A stretch of DNA of 30,621 bases from the IMG/VR virus record IMGVR_UViG_3300012964_000042, positions 1-30,621 of that record. The stretch is one strand, 5' to 3'. Numbering within the stretch: position 1 is the first letter of the stretch; the number at the start of each line of letters is the position of its first letter. The stretch is from a virus. The notes beneath the pieces were generated by a model. The model did no database searches and was not told the DNA's origin. It saw nothing but the letters and a program-made list of their open reading frames with translations. This document shows positions 15,399-24,673 of the stretch, in pieces. The translations under genes and the position numbers were made by a program.

Positions 15399-16715
15399 TT
15401 ACCACTCAATCGTAGCGACTGGACCCGAAGCGTCGGGAGGCGGAGCCCCATGTTTTGCGACGTAGTTATCGTAGTCCTGTGCAGCGCGCGCCGAATTCGC
15501 ACCGGAAGCAACCGCCTTGGCGACGTAGGCCGCCTTGGAAGCCCCACTTCGCTGCTCGGCCCCGACATTAGCCGCCTGCACCGCTGGCATCAGCGCATTG
15601 TATTCGCGAGTCGCTTGCAGATGGTAATACGAAGGGTCCTTGGCGATACCCATCTTGCGGTCTGCGTTCGCAAGATCCAAGGCCCGCCGACGAATGGCCT
15701 GCTCTCTCAAAGCGGGCTCGCGCAATGCTGCTGCCTGCAGCCCCATACCTTGCCGTGCGAGAGCGGCCTGCTGGTCCGCTCGGATATCCTGACCGCGTTC
15801 TTGTATGGCCATGAGTCCTTTAGATGTGCGTTCCTGTCTCTCCAGTCGGCCGAGGTCTCGCAGCTGGCGCTGACGTTCAGCTTCCTGCTTATCGTAGGTG
15901 GTCAAGCCTTCGGTTCCGCCGTAGGCGAGGTTGCCCAAGAAGCCATAGTGAGGTCGTTCCGATGCGCTGCGCGCCATGCCAAGACCAGCGTACATCAGGG
16001 CATTGCCTAGTGCCTGGCGCTTGTTTTCTGCCAGGTTCGCGCGCTCTTCCGCGGCGGCGGTATTCGGCCCGATGTACTTGTCCAGTTCCTCGGTGTATGC
16101 GCTCAACGGCCGCCCCGGCCGTCCGCCAGCCGTGCGCGTAGAAAAACTATACCCACCGCCAAGACTCGGTAGTCCAAGATCCCGATCAGACAGGGGCGCG
16201 AGAGGCGGCAATGGGGTTGGCCCAGCTTCTGGCTGCGGAATTTCTGGTGCCGCTGTCGGGGGGACGACGGCGGTTGGCGTAGCCTCTGGTCTTTCCGGTG
16301 TCTCCTGCCATGGGCGGGACATGTACTTGTTGTAGAGTTCCTTCGCCCCGGCGGCGAGCGGCGCGATCGATGCTTCGTAGAATACATCTCCGATGGTGTA
16401 CGGATCTTTCTCAACCTCACCGCCTTTGGCGTACCGCTTCACCTTGCCACCATGCCGGAATGCAATAATGCCACCTCGGGCGAAACCCTGTTGCTGTTGC
16501 GGGGGCACCCCGCTCATAGCCTGTTGGGCTACCGTCGGGGCTTGGGGCTGCTGCGCCTGTGCCGCCTGCCGAGTGCGGTTGATTTCCGTAAGTCTTGCGA
16601 TAATCACGGGGGTAAATCCCGCGTACTGCTGGTTACGCATCATCGCCTGAAGTTGCGCAGGGTCTGTGATTTGGCTGATGATCTCCGCGGTACGGCCATA
16701 GTCGCCTCTGTTCAT
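15399..16715 (-). CDS. Probable internal virion (ejection) protein
   Basis: A 438-residue Ala/Gln/Arg-rich protein. Residues 80-99 contain three glycine pairs in GGIIAFRHGG and KRYAKGGE, a motif echoed in other proteins of this module. A proline-rich stretch, about 140-175, leads to a long helical second half (ADQQAALARQGMGLQAAALR). This composition is typical of injected head proteins. It lies between the giant polyvalent gene and another Gln-rich gene on the same strand. No enzymatic motif is visible. The role is inferred from composition and neighbours. Confidence 0.65.
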   Translation of the reverse strand: MNRGDYGRTAEIISQITDPAQLQAMMRNQQYAGFTPVIIARLTEINRTRQAAQAQQPQAPTVAQQAMSGVPPQQQQGFARGGIIAFRHGGKVKRYAKGGEVEKDPYTIGDVFYEASIAPLAAGAKELYNKYMSRPWQETPERPEATPTAVVPPTAAPEIPQPEAGPTPLPPLAPLSDRDLGLPSLGGGYSFSTRTAGGRPGRPLSAYTEELDKYIGPNTAAAEERANLAENKRQALGNALMYAGLGMARSASERPHYGFLGNLAYGGTEGLTTYDKQEAERQRQLRDLGRLERQERTSKGLMAIQERGQDIRADQQAALARQGMGLQAAALREPALREQAIRRRALDLANADRKMGIAKDPSYYHLQATREYNALMPAVQAANVGAEQRSGASKAAYVAKAVASGANSARAAQDYDNYVAKHGAPPPDASGPVATIEW

Positions 16716-16716
16716 A

Positions 16717-17664
16717 TCAACCTCCAGTCCTTGGCGTTTGGCTCGCCTGATACGCGCCCAGCCCAGCGATACCCAATCCTGCCAGCTGCGCGGTTGTATT
16801 CGGGGGTTGTTGATACTGCAGCACGTTCGATTGCGCAGTGACAGGGGTGCCGTGAATGATACCGGCCATCCAGTTCGCTTGCTGCTTCTGGTAGTCCCTC
16901 TGATTGATGAAGTCCTGGTACGCCTGCTCCATCTGTTGCTGGGTCAATGCCTGCTGCTGTGCACCAACTCCCGCCTGCGTCGCATAGCGCTGCAAGTCCG
17001 CCTGCTGTTGCGCAGTTCCAAGCCCCCCGAGCTGCCCGGCCGCCCCCATGAGCTGCTGCTGCTGCTGATTGTATTGCTGCATGCTCTGCTGATACGCCTG
17101 ATTCGCTCCTTGAGCCTGGATATCCTGCATCTGCTGCGCAAGATTGCGCTGCCGCTCGGCTTCGACAACACCTTGACGGGAACCACCAAAAGCTCCAGCT
17201 TTGGCGAACTGCGCGGCTTCACCCACGCCCTGAATATCGGATTGTCTCTGGGCTTCCCGTTTCGCGATATCTGTGACGTTCTGCTGATACGGATTCATGA
17301 ACTGCTGCGCCATACCGGGATCGGTCCAGCTTTTGTTCATCACATCGAGCGTGCCCTGCGTCGCCGGGGCGAATTGCCCCGGAGTCCGCATCCCCATGAT
17401 GTTCGCTTGAGTCGCCGCCTGATTCGGGTTGAACCCTGCAATACGCTGCCCGCCGTACGCTTGATAAGGCGTACCCGCAATCGCTTCCGACGCCGCTACG
17501 TTGCGCGTGACGTAAGGTTCCAGATATGGAGGGAGATTGCTGGTATTCGTCGTAGTCGAAGTGGGTCCTGAGCTGCCGCCGCCCTCTTTCGTCATGTGAC
17601 GCCCCAGTTTCTGGAAGGCGCTCTCCGGCAGGAGGCCGTCGATTCTGCTCTCGTGAATGCTCAT
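16717..17664 (-). CDS. Gln-rich probable ejection/structural protein
   Basis: The start at 17664 is in an ATGA overlap with the GNAT gene and gives 315 residues. A longer frame from 17976 would run through that gene. After a serine/threonine-rich start come helical segments very rich in Gln and Ala, such as QQSMQQYNQQQQQLMGAAGQ near residues 190-210. The protein ends in LAGLGIAGLGAYQAS. Segments resemble virion proteins beside tail genes in podoviruses, including PYLEPYVTRNVAASEAIAG. It may take part in forming the DNA-ejection channel, but this is inference. Confidence 0.65.
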   Translation of the reverse strand: MSIHESRIDGLLPESAFQKLGRHMTKEGGGSSGPTSTTTNTSNLPPYLEPYVTRNVAASEAIAGTPYQAYGGQRIAGFNPNQAATQANIMGMRTPGQFAPATQGTLDVMNKSWTDPGMAQQFMNPYQQNVTDIAKREAQRQSDIQGVGEAAQFAKAGAFGGSRQGVVEAERQRNLAQQMQDIQAQGANQAYQQSMQQYNQQQQQLMGAAGQLGGLGTAQQQADLQRYATQAGVGAQQQALTQQQMEQAYQDFINQRDYQKQQANWMAGIIHGTPVTAQSNVLQYQQPPNTTAQLAGLGIAGLGAYQASQTPRTGG

Positions 17665-18110
17665 GGAAATTCCTTCCGGAAAAGTCGTTCCGCCTCGGTG
17701 TATCCAAGGTGAATCATCAGACTGCTGAAATCTTTGGAGCAGCGCACTCCGGTCGAGATCCATTTGACCCCCCGGCGCCGCATCATATCCTCCGCATACT
17801 GCAGCATCTTCATACTGGTTCGCCCCCTGTGCTCTGGAGCCAGGTAAAGCGTGTCGACGAAACCGGCGAGCACATTGCGGTGCATGTGCGGGCGGATAAT
17901 GGTCACATGATAGCCAACAAGTTCCCCATCGTCCCTCGCTGTTACCACCTGCAGCAGGCCGTTGTCGTCCATCCACTCGAACTGCTTGTGGTCGATCACA
18001 ATAGGGTGAATGCCCCGTGCGACCTCTTCCGCATGTGCCATCGGCAACATCAGCTCCATCGCGTCATCACGCGCCTGTCTATACGTCTCCGTTGCGAATC
18101 TGACTGTCAT
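17661..18110 (-). CDS. GNAT-family N-acetyltransferase
   Basis: A 149-residue protein with GNAT-fold features: the strand ELVGYHVTI, the motif A region VDTLYLAPEHRGRTSMKML (about 86-103) with HRGR in the acetyl-CoA-binding turn, and a final GYTEAERLF strand. These enzymes transfer an acetyl group from acetyl-CoA to an amine. It is coupled by ATGA overlaps to two probable virion genes, so it may modify a virion protein, or a host protein if it is injected. The substrate cannot be told from sequence. Confidence 0.85.
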   Translation of the reverse strand: MTVRFATETYRQARDDAMELMLPMAHAEEVARGIHPIVIDHKQFEWMDDNGLLQVVTARDDGELVGYHVTIIRPHMHRNVLAGFVDTLYLAPEHRGRTSMKMLQYAEDMMRRRGVKWISTGVRCSKDFSSLMIHLGYTEAERLFRKEFP

Positions 18111-19888
18111 GCCGGCATCTTCCTTTCGGCCTTGATTTCCGGCGCCTGCTGGGTTTTTCCTGTCCGCGCCTTACGCACGCGGGAGACCATGGCGTCCAGT
18201 TTCTTCGATCCAGCATTCGAGGAGCCATTACCCAAGTGTGCCACCGCGTCGGCGGGCACAATGTACTCGCCGTCAGCGACCCGGATAGGCTCATCCGGAT
18301 GATGCCCATCACCATCGATCTTTGCCGGCACAGAATCCGTCATGCCATCCCCCGCCCCGCGGATGAACATCGGGTCCATGGATTTACGCTGCGGGCGAAG
18401 ATTTAAAATCCCACCTTTCGCGTAGCCTTGCATTCCGCGTCGTGCTCGGTCTGCTATTTCTTGTTGCTGTTGTAGCTGCTGCTGCTGTTTCAGCTGATCC
18501 AACTGCGTCTGTAACGCCGCCTGCTGTTGAGCTTGATAAGATGGAGCGGACCGCGCGGCTTGAAAATACCAATCCGCCTGTGTGGGGCTCGTCATTGCCG
18601 GTGCCGCCAACGCCGCCTGCTGCCGCTGCAGATCAGCTATCTGGCTTGTGTAGTCGACGGCTGGCCCCGGCGCGTAGGAAGTACCCAAATTGCCTCCGAG
18701 AGCGGCAACTTGTTGAGCGGTTATATCCCCGCCAGATGGCGCTGGGGTCATCCATGGAGTATTACCCCCCGGAATTTCCGCTGTGGCAGCTCGGGCATAC
18801 CAATCTGCGGTACTTGGGCTAGCTTGCGGCTGTGTATACGTAAACGCCGCCTGTGGTGCCGGCGCGTTCGCGGCGGTGAATTCCGGGGTAGTCAGACTGC
18901 CCAATCCGTATCGCGGAGTCGTCGCAGCTGGAGCCTGCGTGGGCGCAGTTACCTGATCCATAGAATACTTCGGTGCCACCGCGCCGCCGTCAGCGTAACG
19001 CTGCACGGTATATCCTGGGTCTTGCGTGTAGTTGTACAGCTGATTCCCGCTGAAATACTGCTGTTCCGGACCGCCGTACTCCGGCACCAATCCTGTCTGC
19101 ATAATCCCTGGGCGAGACACACCGGCCATGTAGACCGGGCGCTTCTGTTGTTGCACTTGCTGCGGACCAGCCACGGCCCTATACGCCCCGGCGCCCAACA
19201 TGTAAGCCTGTAATGGGTTCTTGGCTACCCAGTTGACCAGCGCCGGCGATGCCGACGTGGCGGCCTGCGGGGCGTACCCTGCGGCTATCTGGCCTGTGAG
19301 CGGCGCCGCCGCCTGACCGCCGAAGTATCCTTCAGCAATCTGACCGGTAAGCGGAGTAGCGCTGGGCGCCGCCGCGACGCCTGCAACCGGCGTAGTAGCC
19401 GCCGGCAAAGTCTGTATTCCTGTAGCAGCTGGCGTCGCCGCTGCGCCGGCCCCTTGAGCCGCTGCTTGTTCACCGGCAAGACTAGCCCCTGTAGCCCCAG
19501 TAGCCGCCGGCGCCGACGGCGCACCAAGTCCGCTCGCGCCTGCAGCATAGCCACCAACACCTCCGAGAATGGTGCCTAGATATGGATTCGTGTTGTTGAC
19601 TCTGGACCCGGCGTAGCCCCCCAGCGCACCGCCAATGGCACCGCCAGCTTCAGCCCCCAAGGCCGTTTGTCCGCCAGCGAAAGTACCGACGACGGCCCCT
19701 ACGATCGGCAAGATCGTACCGAGAAGACTCGCCTCGGGCAATCCGGTCGTTGGGTTTGTCGTGAGACTTCCGAGACCGCTCGAGCGAGCGATCTGGTTCA
19801 GGGCAGCCAGTTCTGGCTTCGTGACGTGCAGGAGTTCAGTATCCGGGCCACGCCCCTGTGCCGCTAACGCTTTTGCGATGTGCTTCAT
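18107..19888 (-). CDS. Gly/Ala/Gln-rich virion protein with glycine zipper
   Basis: A 593-residue protein. Residues about 55-110 form glycine-zipper repeats (GAEAGGAIGGALGGYAGS) that can insert in membranes. The middle is Ala/Thr/Pro-rich and contains a repeated PLTGQIA block. A Gln run lies near 465-480. The end has YAKGGIL (about 488), then GAGDGMTDSVPAKIDG and DGEYIVPADAVAHLGNG, a tape-measure-like C-terminal pattern seen in tail and ejection proteins. It ends in a basic tail. GGGAGA precedes the start. It probably contributes to DNA ejection across the cell envelope. Confidence 0.7.
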   Translation of the reverse strand: MKHIAKALAAQGRGPDTELLHVTKPELAALNQIARSSGLGSLTTNPTTGLPEASLLGTILPIVGAVVGTFAGGQTALGAEAGGAIGGALGGYAGSRVNNTNPYLGTILGGVGGYAAGASGLGAPSAPAATGATGASLAGEQAAAQGAGAAATPAATGIQTLPAATTPVAGVAAAPSATPLTGQIAEGYFGGQAAAPLTGQIAAGYAPQAATSASPALVNWVAKNPLQAYMLGAGAYRAVAGPQQVQQQKRPVYMAGVSRPGIMQTGLVPEYGGPEQQYFSGNQLYNYTQDPGYTVQRYADGGAVAPKYSMDQVTAPTQAPAATTPRYGLGSLTTPEFTAANAPAPQAAFTYTQPQASPSTADWYARAATAEIPGGNTPWMTPAPSGGDITAQQVAALGGNLGTSYAPGPAVDYTSQIADLQRQQAALAAPAMTSPTQADWYFQAARSAPSYQAQQQAALQTQLDQLKQQQQLQQQQEIADRARRGMQGYAKGGILNLRPQRKSMDPMFIRGAGDGMTDSVPAKIDGDGHHPDEPIRVADGEYIVPADAVAHLGNGSSNAGSKKLDAMVSRVRKARTGKTQQAPEIKAERKMPA

Positions 19889-19938
19889 GTCAGAATCTCC
19901 CGGTTACGCGCGATTGTAGCCAAATTCGCTTGGTTATG

Positions 19939-20265
19939 CTAGTGGATATGTCCCGGTAGAACGGCGTTCAGAGGAACGCTGAAGGCCCCAGCGACCTTGC
20001 CTTTATACCCTGGCGTCGTCAGGTGGTAGCTGCACCGCTGGCTGAAAGTGAGCCCATGCACGAAGGGCAATTCCCAGAAAATAATGGAGCCCACTACGAC
20101 GTTGAAAGCGATATCGATGACGCCAAACACGCAAAGCGCCGGGGCCACGAGTATCTTGATACCGATCTTCAGCCTATTCCACGCCTGCAGCGCTGCGGCG
20201 TAGAAGAAAAATCCGATGAACAGGACGTAAGTCCAGAAGAAAGCCGCTATAAGAATCTTTACCAT
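19939..20265 (-). CDS. Phage membrane protein, conserved type
   Basis: The start at 20265 gives 108 residues; a frame from 20427 would read inside the upstream gene. The product begins with a transmembrane helix (ILIAAFFWTYVLFIGFFFYA) and has a second long hydrophobic region (about 35-63). After FWELPFVHGLTFSQR comes a polar tail ending in LPGHIH. I have seen the WELP-LTFSxR pattern with a His/Cys end in phage proteins of unknown role. It overlaps the DUF4376 gene by seven bases. A holin-like role is less likely, as a clear holin is present at 23753-24265. Confidence 0.7.
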   Translation of the reverse strand: MVKILIAAFFWTYVLFIGFFFYAAALQAWNRLKIGIKILVAPALCVFGVIDIAFNVVVGSIIFWELPFVHGLTFSQRCSYHLTTPGYKGKVAGAFSVPLNAVLPGHIH

Positions 20266-20789
20266 ACGATGGCTCCTACCTGTTGACTTGTTGTCGCGGA
20301 ACGAATCGACGCCTTCCGCGCGTCGAGAATTTGGAAATTGACCCATAGGCGGGCGGCTATCGCGTCGCCAAGTCCTTGCAGTTGTGTGAGTGTCATCGCC
20401 ACATGATTGTTCGCCACATCCTTCCACCAGAACCCCGTGGGGACTGCGCCTTGTCTCGTGTAAATTGCAAGCGCCTGGTCGAGTAAGATGCAGGATTCAG
20501 GATCTGCCTGAAAGGTCGTGGCTATATAGGTGATGGGGGCGGTGATCGCCGCTTGATATGCTGTTTCCATTATGGCGAGCTGCTCTGCTTGCACCTGCGT
20601 CAGAGTCTTACTTGCCTGTGTGCGCGCCGAGATCAATGCTGCGAGCTGTGTATCGGTGACAGTCTGGATTCGTACATCCACCTGCGGGATCCCCAAAGCA
20701 ACTGCATTTGCGGTCAGCGTTGCATCATCTGCATCGGACTGACTTTCTATCATCAACCCGGTTTGCACATTAATAGAGACTTTCATCAT
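20259..20789 (-). CDS. DUF4376-like tail-associated protein
   Basis: Starting at ATG 20789 in an ATGA overlap with the fibre gene, the product has 176 residues. The second half (about 110-165) matches DUF4376: GFWWKDVANNHVAMTLTQLQ, then GLGDAIAARLW, then a helix ending in IRSA. Members are usually encoded straight after tail-fibre genes and are thought to help fibre assembly or form fibre tips. The order here fits. The first half has a helix ending in AAALISARTQASKTL-type sequence with no known domain. Confidence 0.75.
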   Translation of the reverse strand: MMKVSINVQTGLMIESQSDADDATLTANAVALGIPQVDVRIQTVTDTQLAALISARTQASKTLTQVQAEQLAIMETAYQAAITAPITYIATTFQADPESCILLDQALAIYTRQGAVPTGFWWKDVANNHVAMTLTQLQGLGDAIAARLWVNFQILDARKASIRSATTSQQVGAIVW

Positions 20790-21622
20790 TCCCTCGCCAT
20801 ATAAATGAACGCTCCGGTTCCAGTTGGGGAACCTGTTTTCGTCCACGACAATGTAAAACCGTTTACATCAAGCGATTGCACTATAGCCGTTTTATAATTT
20901 CCAGACCCATCATTGAAACTAATGCAGTTCGATCCATCGACACTATCTGCTGACCCGGCTGCTGCTGCGGTGGTGTAAACGCAGTGATTTGCCGCCCCAT
21001 TGCTCCACCCATCCGAACCAATCAACGTAGCGTTTTTCCGTGCCATGAATTCAATATATTTTGGTTTGAATCCAACGCCAGTTATGGCCTGTGTTCCAGA
21101 AGCCAGAGTCAAATCAATGGTTGCATTACCGATGAATGTCCTCGGAGGCAATTTCAATACTAGAGCCTGTGTTGTACTTACCAGCTTTACCGAGCTTTGC
21201 CATCCAGCCGGGAAATCATTCGCCACAAGGTTTTGATACGAGCCATCCATCAACTGTCGAACCAGATTCGGAGGAGTAGCAACACCACTAATCTGCAGCG
21301 TGGGGGCGGCGCCACAGGCGGCATTGAAGATCACATCGAAGGTCTGATTAGCCGTGTAGGCTGTTATCGCCGGGGAAGGCGTTAACGTGAATGCTGTGCC
21401 AGTGCCGCCAGTGGTAAATGCGGTAAGAGAAGCGCCTTGAATTTGATCCGCCCTTACTGCATGCGCCGCAGCCGTTGCCGGCCCGACAGAAAATACTTGC
21501 GCGGCGTTCCCTGCCTGACTTGCGGCACCTGAAGTTATACCCGTAGCATCAAACGTGACTGCGTCTACCCCACCTACCTGCAATGCTCCGCTCGTCGCCG
21601 CGGCTCTTAATCCGACTGTCAT
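20786..21622 (-). CDS. Tail fibre or appendage protein
   Basis: I prefer the ATG at 21622 (278 residues) because of its ATGA overlap and GGGAG at the right spacing; the frame opens at 21634. The product is rich in Gly, Ala, Thr and Ser. It has TGGTGTAFTLTPSPAITAY and NQTFDVIFNAACGAAPTLQI, a form common in fibre proteins. The C-terminal region, YIEFMARKNATLIGSDGW through AFIYMARE, looks like a globular beta-sandwich tip of the kind that contacts the host surface. It is followed by a DUF4376 gene. Confidence 0.75.
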   Translation of the reverse strand: MTVGLRAAATSGALQVGGVDAVTFDATGITSGAASQAGNAAQVFSVGPATAAAHAVRADQIQGASLTAFTTGGTGTAFTLTPSPAITAYTANQTFDVIFNAACGAAPTLQISGVATPPNLVRQLMDGSYQNLVANDFPAGWQSSVKLVSTTQALVLKLPPRTFIGNATIDLTLASGTQAITGVGFKPKYIEFMARKNATLIGSDGWSNGAANHCVYTTAAAAGSADSVDGSNCISFNDGSGNYKTAIVQSLDVNGFTLSWTKTGSPTGTGAFIYMARE

Positions 21623-21891
21623 ATGATCTCCCAAACGGAACCGTCCGCCACTGTGACGGAGAAGCCATCTAAAATTACGAACGGCGAAATGGTCAAGCCG
21701 TTATGCCCTGAAGCTACCAGCACATTGGATGATATCGCATTTTCGCTCTGGATAACTGCGCTCAGCGATGCCGCCTGCGCTGTTGCCTCCGCATCGAGGG
21801 CGTTGAAGTACTGTGTCAGAATACGCAATAACGCTGCCATCTGTTGCTGGCTGTAATCTGCAGGTGCGTTAGGGAAGACCGGAGGTTTCAT
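21619..21891 (-). CDS. Small conserved virion protein
   Basis: A 90-residue protein coupled to both neighbours by ATGA. It begins MKPPVFPNAPADYSQQQM, followed by a helix with LLRILTQYFNALD. The second half is beta-like: GLTISPFVILDGFSVTV. I have seen similar starts in small phage proteins encoded between stabilisation/tail genes and fibres. It may link the tail hub to the fibre, but that is inferred from position only. Confidence 0.7.
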   Translation of the reverse strand: MKPPVFPNAPADYSQQQMAALLRILTQYFNALDAEATAQAASLSAVIQSENAISSNVLVASGHNGLTISPFVILDGFSVTVADGSVWEII

Positions 21892-23753
21892 CTGCGACCA
21901 TCCTCACGAATCGAGATTCTAGGCGTGCCCAACTGCCAAGCCAGCCCGAGTTGAGTTCCATCAATACGGAAAGAGATCTGCCGGCCACGTATGCGCGTCC
22001 AAGCCTGCTCAGTAAAGATAGAAAACGGTACGGTCGCCGTCTGTCTTGTCGCGATCGCGTCGGTCTGAAGAAAATTGCCCCCAGGCGTATTTCGCGCCTC
22101 AAGGGTCAAAGTTACTTCAGGTGTTGCTGCTGTTGAACCATCGAAGGCGATATCAGGGATGATCCGTTCGATGAATGAGAATGTCTCGCCGTCGCCGATA
22201 TCGAAGTCCGCGGATTCCAGGAACGATACGATCGCCTGCGCAGGTGCAGTTGAGTTATCGTCGCAGCCCACTTCGTGGTAGTACAAACGCCCATCGTTCC
22301 CAGTCGCTACGATGTTGGGGCGCAGTGGGGTATCCAACCAGGTCGTGCGGGTCATCGCGCCGAAAGTCCACAGATTCTCGACGTAGTTGTAGGTAACATA
22401 CCGATCAGGCACGAGCGAAGCCGCAGACGGATAGAACCAAGTTACTTCGTTGTAGGCATTGTTGGCGCCCGCGTAAACCTGAGCAAGCTGGCTCGTATTC
22501 AAATTCTGAAAAACGTATTTACGCACATCGCATGGCAACGTCTGAACTTGCCCGTTGTAGACGAAGAATTTATCCTTACCCATCCAGTACGCGACATTGT
22601 TGGCAACAGCCACGGCATTGACAGACGCAATCGATGTTGTAGTCGCAAGAGTCGTGAAAGAGAAGACCACAGGAGGCCCAACAAACTGCATCGAGATCAG
22701 CGCCGAATCAGTCCAGATCAGATTCTCCTGCCGCATCTTTTTGACGGCGTAGATGTAGCTACCAGCGGTCAACCGCTGGTCTCCGGCCGTATTCGTCACG
22801 AGCGGGGTCCACACTAGAGGGTTGCCTTGTGCGCACCAGCGCACAAGAAGTGGGTCTTCTGTAGCCGTGCCTCTGGCGTTCGTACCGAACACGATGACGT
22901 GCTCATCGTCCGTGACAAGTAAGTTATCCGCAACGGTTGGCGCGTCAGAAGCGCCGACTAGACTCGAGATAGGCACCGCGCGAGTAGCCAAGGCAGTTGT
23001 GATAGCAACCCCGGTGGTCGACCAGTAATAGAGTCCGCCATCGCGTATCGCAAGCACGAGATCTTGACCGAAGTTATCCGCGACCCATTGGCGCACTCCG
23101 GAAGTGACGAGTCCAGAGCCGGAGGCCGCAAGGCCATAGCCGCCAAGCCCGTAACCACCGACACCGTAACCGACACCGACAATAGCCTCTGAAGTTCCTG
23201 TGTTCACCTGGAACGCCGCCGCTACTGTGCCACCTCCTGTGACGCCGCCAGCTGTACACGGCGTAGCCGTGATCGTGAAAGTTGATGTAGTCAACACCGT
23301 GACTTGGAACTCGGCGTTCAGCGTAGCCGCCAAGATACCGTCTACCGTAGATGCGCCAGAGAAGGTGACGAAGTCCCCCGTGATCGCCCCATGATTCACG
23401 ATCGTCACAGTGACGATAGAGGAGCCCGCAGTCCCGGTCGTGAACGGATTGACCAGTCCGGTAAATGTCGCCCTGAGCGGCGTGATGTCGTACAGCGCGG
23501 TGCCGCGCTCGATGTAGAACTTGAGGTTTGTGCCTATGGCAAGAAGGTTCTCACTTCCGATTGTCACCCAGTTATGCAGCAGCCGAGCCACGCCGAGGAA
23601 TAGTTGCTGAGTCAGACGCACCCAGCCGCCGAGCTTTTCTGGCGTGCCACTCCGGAAACGAACGCACGACATATCCCACCAACGTCCTTCACTAGTGTAG
23701 CGGGTCGATTCTCTATTAACCCCTGGCAGGAATTTCAGTTTCTGCAACGGCAT
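21888..23753 (-). CDS. P22 gp10-like tail hub/packaged-DNA stabilisation protein
   Basis: The start at ATG 23753 is chosen from the TAATG overlap with the holin gene and GGAGG six bases upstream, giving 621 residues. The opening MPLQKLKFLPGVNRES, with VRFRSGTPEKLGGW and ARLLHNWVTIGSENLLAIG, is characteristic of a podovirus family annotated as stabilisation or tail-hub proteins. The body is beta-rich, with blocks such as YVTYNYVENLWTFG. A Gly/Tyr-rich loop (GVGYGVGGYGLGGYGL, near 205) and an inserted Ig-like stretch before it stand out. It probably seals the portal after packaging and forms the short tail. Confidence 0.82.
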   Translation of the reverse strand: MPLQKLKFLPGVNRESTRYTSEGRWWDMSCVRFRSGTPEKLGGWVRLTQQLFLGVARLLHNWVTIGSENLLAIGTNLKFYIERGTALYDITPLRATFTGLVNPFTTGTAGSSIVTVTIVNHGAITGDFVTFSGASTVDGILAATLNAEFQVTVLTTSTFTITATPCTAGGVTGGGTVAAAFQVNTGTSEAIVGVGYGVGGYGLGGYGLAASGSGLVTSGVRQWVADNFGQDLVLAIRDGGLYYWSTTGVAITTALATRAVPISSLVGASDAPTVADNLLVTDDEHVIVFGTNARGTATEDPLLVRWCAQGNPLVWTPLVTNTAGDQRLTAGSYIYAVKKMRQENLIWTDSALISMQFVGPPVVFSFTTLATTTSIASVNAVAVANNVAYWMGKDKFFVYNGQVQTLPCDVRKYVFQNLNTSQLAQVYAGANNAYNEVTWFYPSAASLVPDRYVTYNYVENLWTFGAMTRTTWLDTPLRPNIVATGNDGRLYYHEVGCDDNSTAPAQAIVSFLESADFDIGDGETFSFIERIIPDIAFDGSTAATPEVTLTLEARNTPGGNFLQTDAIATRQTATVPFSIFTEQAWTRIRGRQISFRIDGTQLGLAWQLGTPRISIREDGRR

Positions 23754-24265
23754 TATTTGCCTCCGAGCCCCTGTTCGTCTTTGACTTTGCTGCCATGAGA
23801 ACTGCCCAGCCAAAAGCTGACCACGGTCACAATGGAAGCGTCCAGTGTACCCAAGATGCGTCCAGCGACGATATCGCTAACCGTATGCGGAATACCATTG
23901 AACAACACGTATATTTCTGCTCCAAACCCCAGCCCTATGATCAGCCACGATAGCATCTCTGGCGTCTTGCTCCGAGTCTGTGTGAACATTGTCCGGGCAG
24001 AATCTCGGTCTTTGAATGTCAATTCCGAATACTTGAACCCCATCTCAGACTCATGCTTCTGGAAGTCGAGCTCTGCTAACTTGATCGCAGATACCTGCTC
24101 TGGAGTGAGCGTGCCGCTGGTGATAGCGGAAGCGATCTTATCTTGCGTTGGGTTATCCATGCCAAGCGCTTTACCTAACGCCGCCACAGCAGCACCGGCC
24201 AAGGGTCCTCCAAGAGCTGTTGCTACGGTGGGGGCGATAGCGCCAACGGTCTTCATCCAGTCCAT
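23753..24265 (-). CDS. Holin, 3TM (GTA_holin_3TM-like)
   Basis: A 170-residue protein with AGGAGA upstream. An N-terminal Ala/Gly-rich hydrophobic helix (APTVATALGGPLAGAAVAALG) is followed by a charged helical middle (FDFQKHESEM-like). Two C-terminal membrane helices follow, LSWLIIGLGFGAEIYVLF and ASIVTVVSFWLGSSHGSK. The last block, with WLGSSxGSK, is typical of PF11351 3TM holins. It would form lesions in the inner membrane at the time of lysis. The endolysin gene lies just upstream in transcription order. Confidence 0.85.
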   Translation of the reverse strand: MDWMKTVGAIAPTVATALGGPLAGAAVAALGKALGMDNPTQDKIASAITSGTLTPEQVSAIKLAELDFQKHESEMGFKYSELTFKDRDSARTMFTQTRSKTPEMLSWLIIGLGFGAEIYVLFNGIPHTVSDIVAGRILGTLDASIVTVVSFWLGSSHGSKVKDEQGLGGK

Positions 24266-24274
24266 TCAGGTCTC

Positions 24275-24673
24275 CTATGGTAGGAATGTCCTGCACCCAG
24301 ATGCGGGTGCACGAGTAGTTAAGTGGCACCAAGTCGGAGTCGAGTTTGGGTGCTCACGATAGAGATTGTATTTGATCAGAACTGCGCGCGTGACCCAGGC
24401 GTCAATCTCGCCGAGAGGGTCGTAAATGTCGCACGCCTTTGCCTCTTTGTGGCTCGACTTCGCAGCGCCTTCAGGGCAATCAGGTAGACGGAAGCCTCCA
24501 TTACCGGAGCCAGAGATCATCGCGCCTGTCTTCGGGTTTATCGGATTGTCTTTGCCGACAGCGAGGCGATACTCTGCCAGCAACGCGTTTACGCGGCTCA
24601 GAAGTTCGCCCGCGGCAGCCGCTTGCTCCTCGCTATGAGGTTTCGGCCCGAAATACTGCTCTACAGTAATCAT
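24275..24673 (-). CDS. Endolysin, M15-type D,D-peptidase-like
   Basis: A 132-residue protein with the zinc-peptidase signature of the M15 group. SSHKEAKACDIYDP provides His75 and Asp82, and TWCHLTTRAP provides His117. SGSGNGGFRLP lies before them, as expected of the substrate-binding part. M15 lysins cut the stem peptides of peptidoglycan. There is no signal peptide, so export depends on the neighbouring holin. It overlaps the upstream TM/coiled-coil gene by ATGA. Confidence 0.87.
   Translation of the reverse strand: MITVEQYFGPKPHSEEQAAAAGELLSRVNALLAEYRLAVGKDNPINPKTGAMISGSGNGGFRLPDCPEGAAKSSHKEAKACDIYDPLGEIDAWVTRAVLIKYNLYREHPNSTPTWCHLTTRAPASGCRTFLP

Noticed and set aside
17050-17075. CTG-rich triplet run (also near 18464-18495)
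   Set aside because: It encodes Gln runs in virion proteins on the - strand and has no evidence of a separate function.
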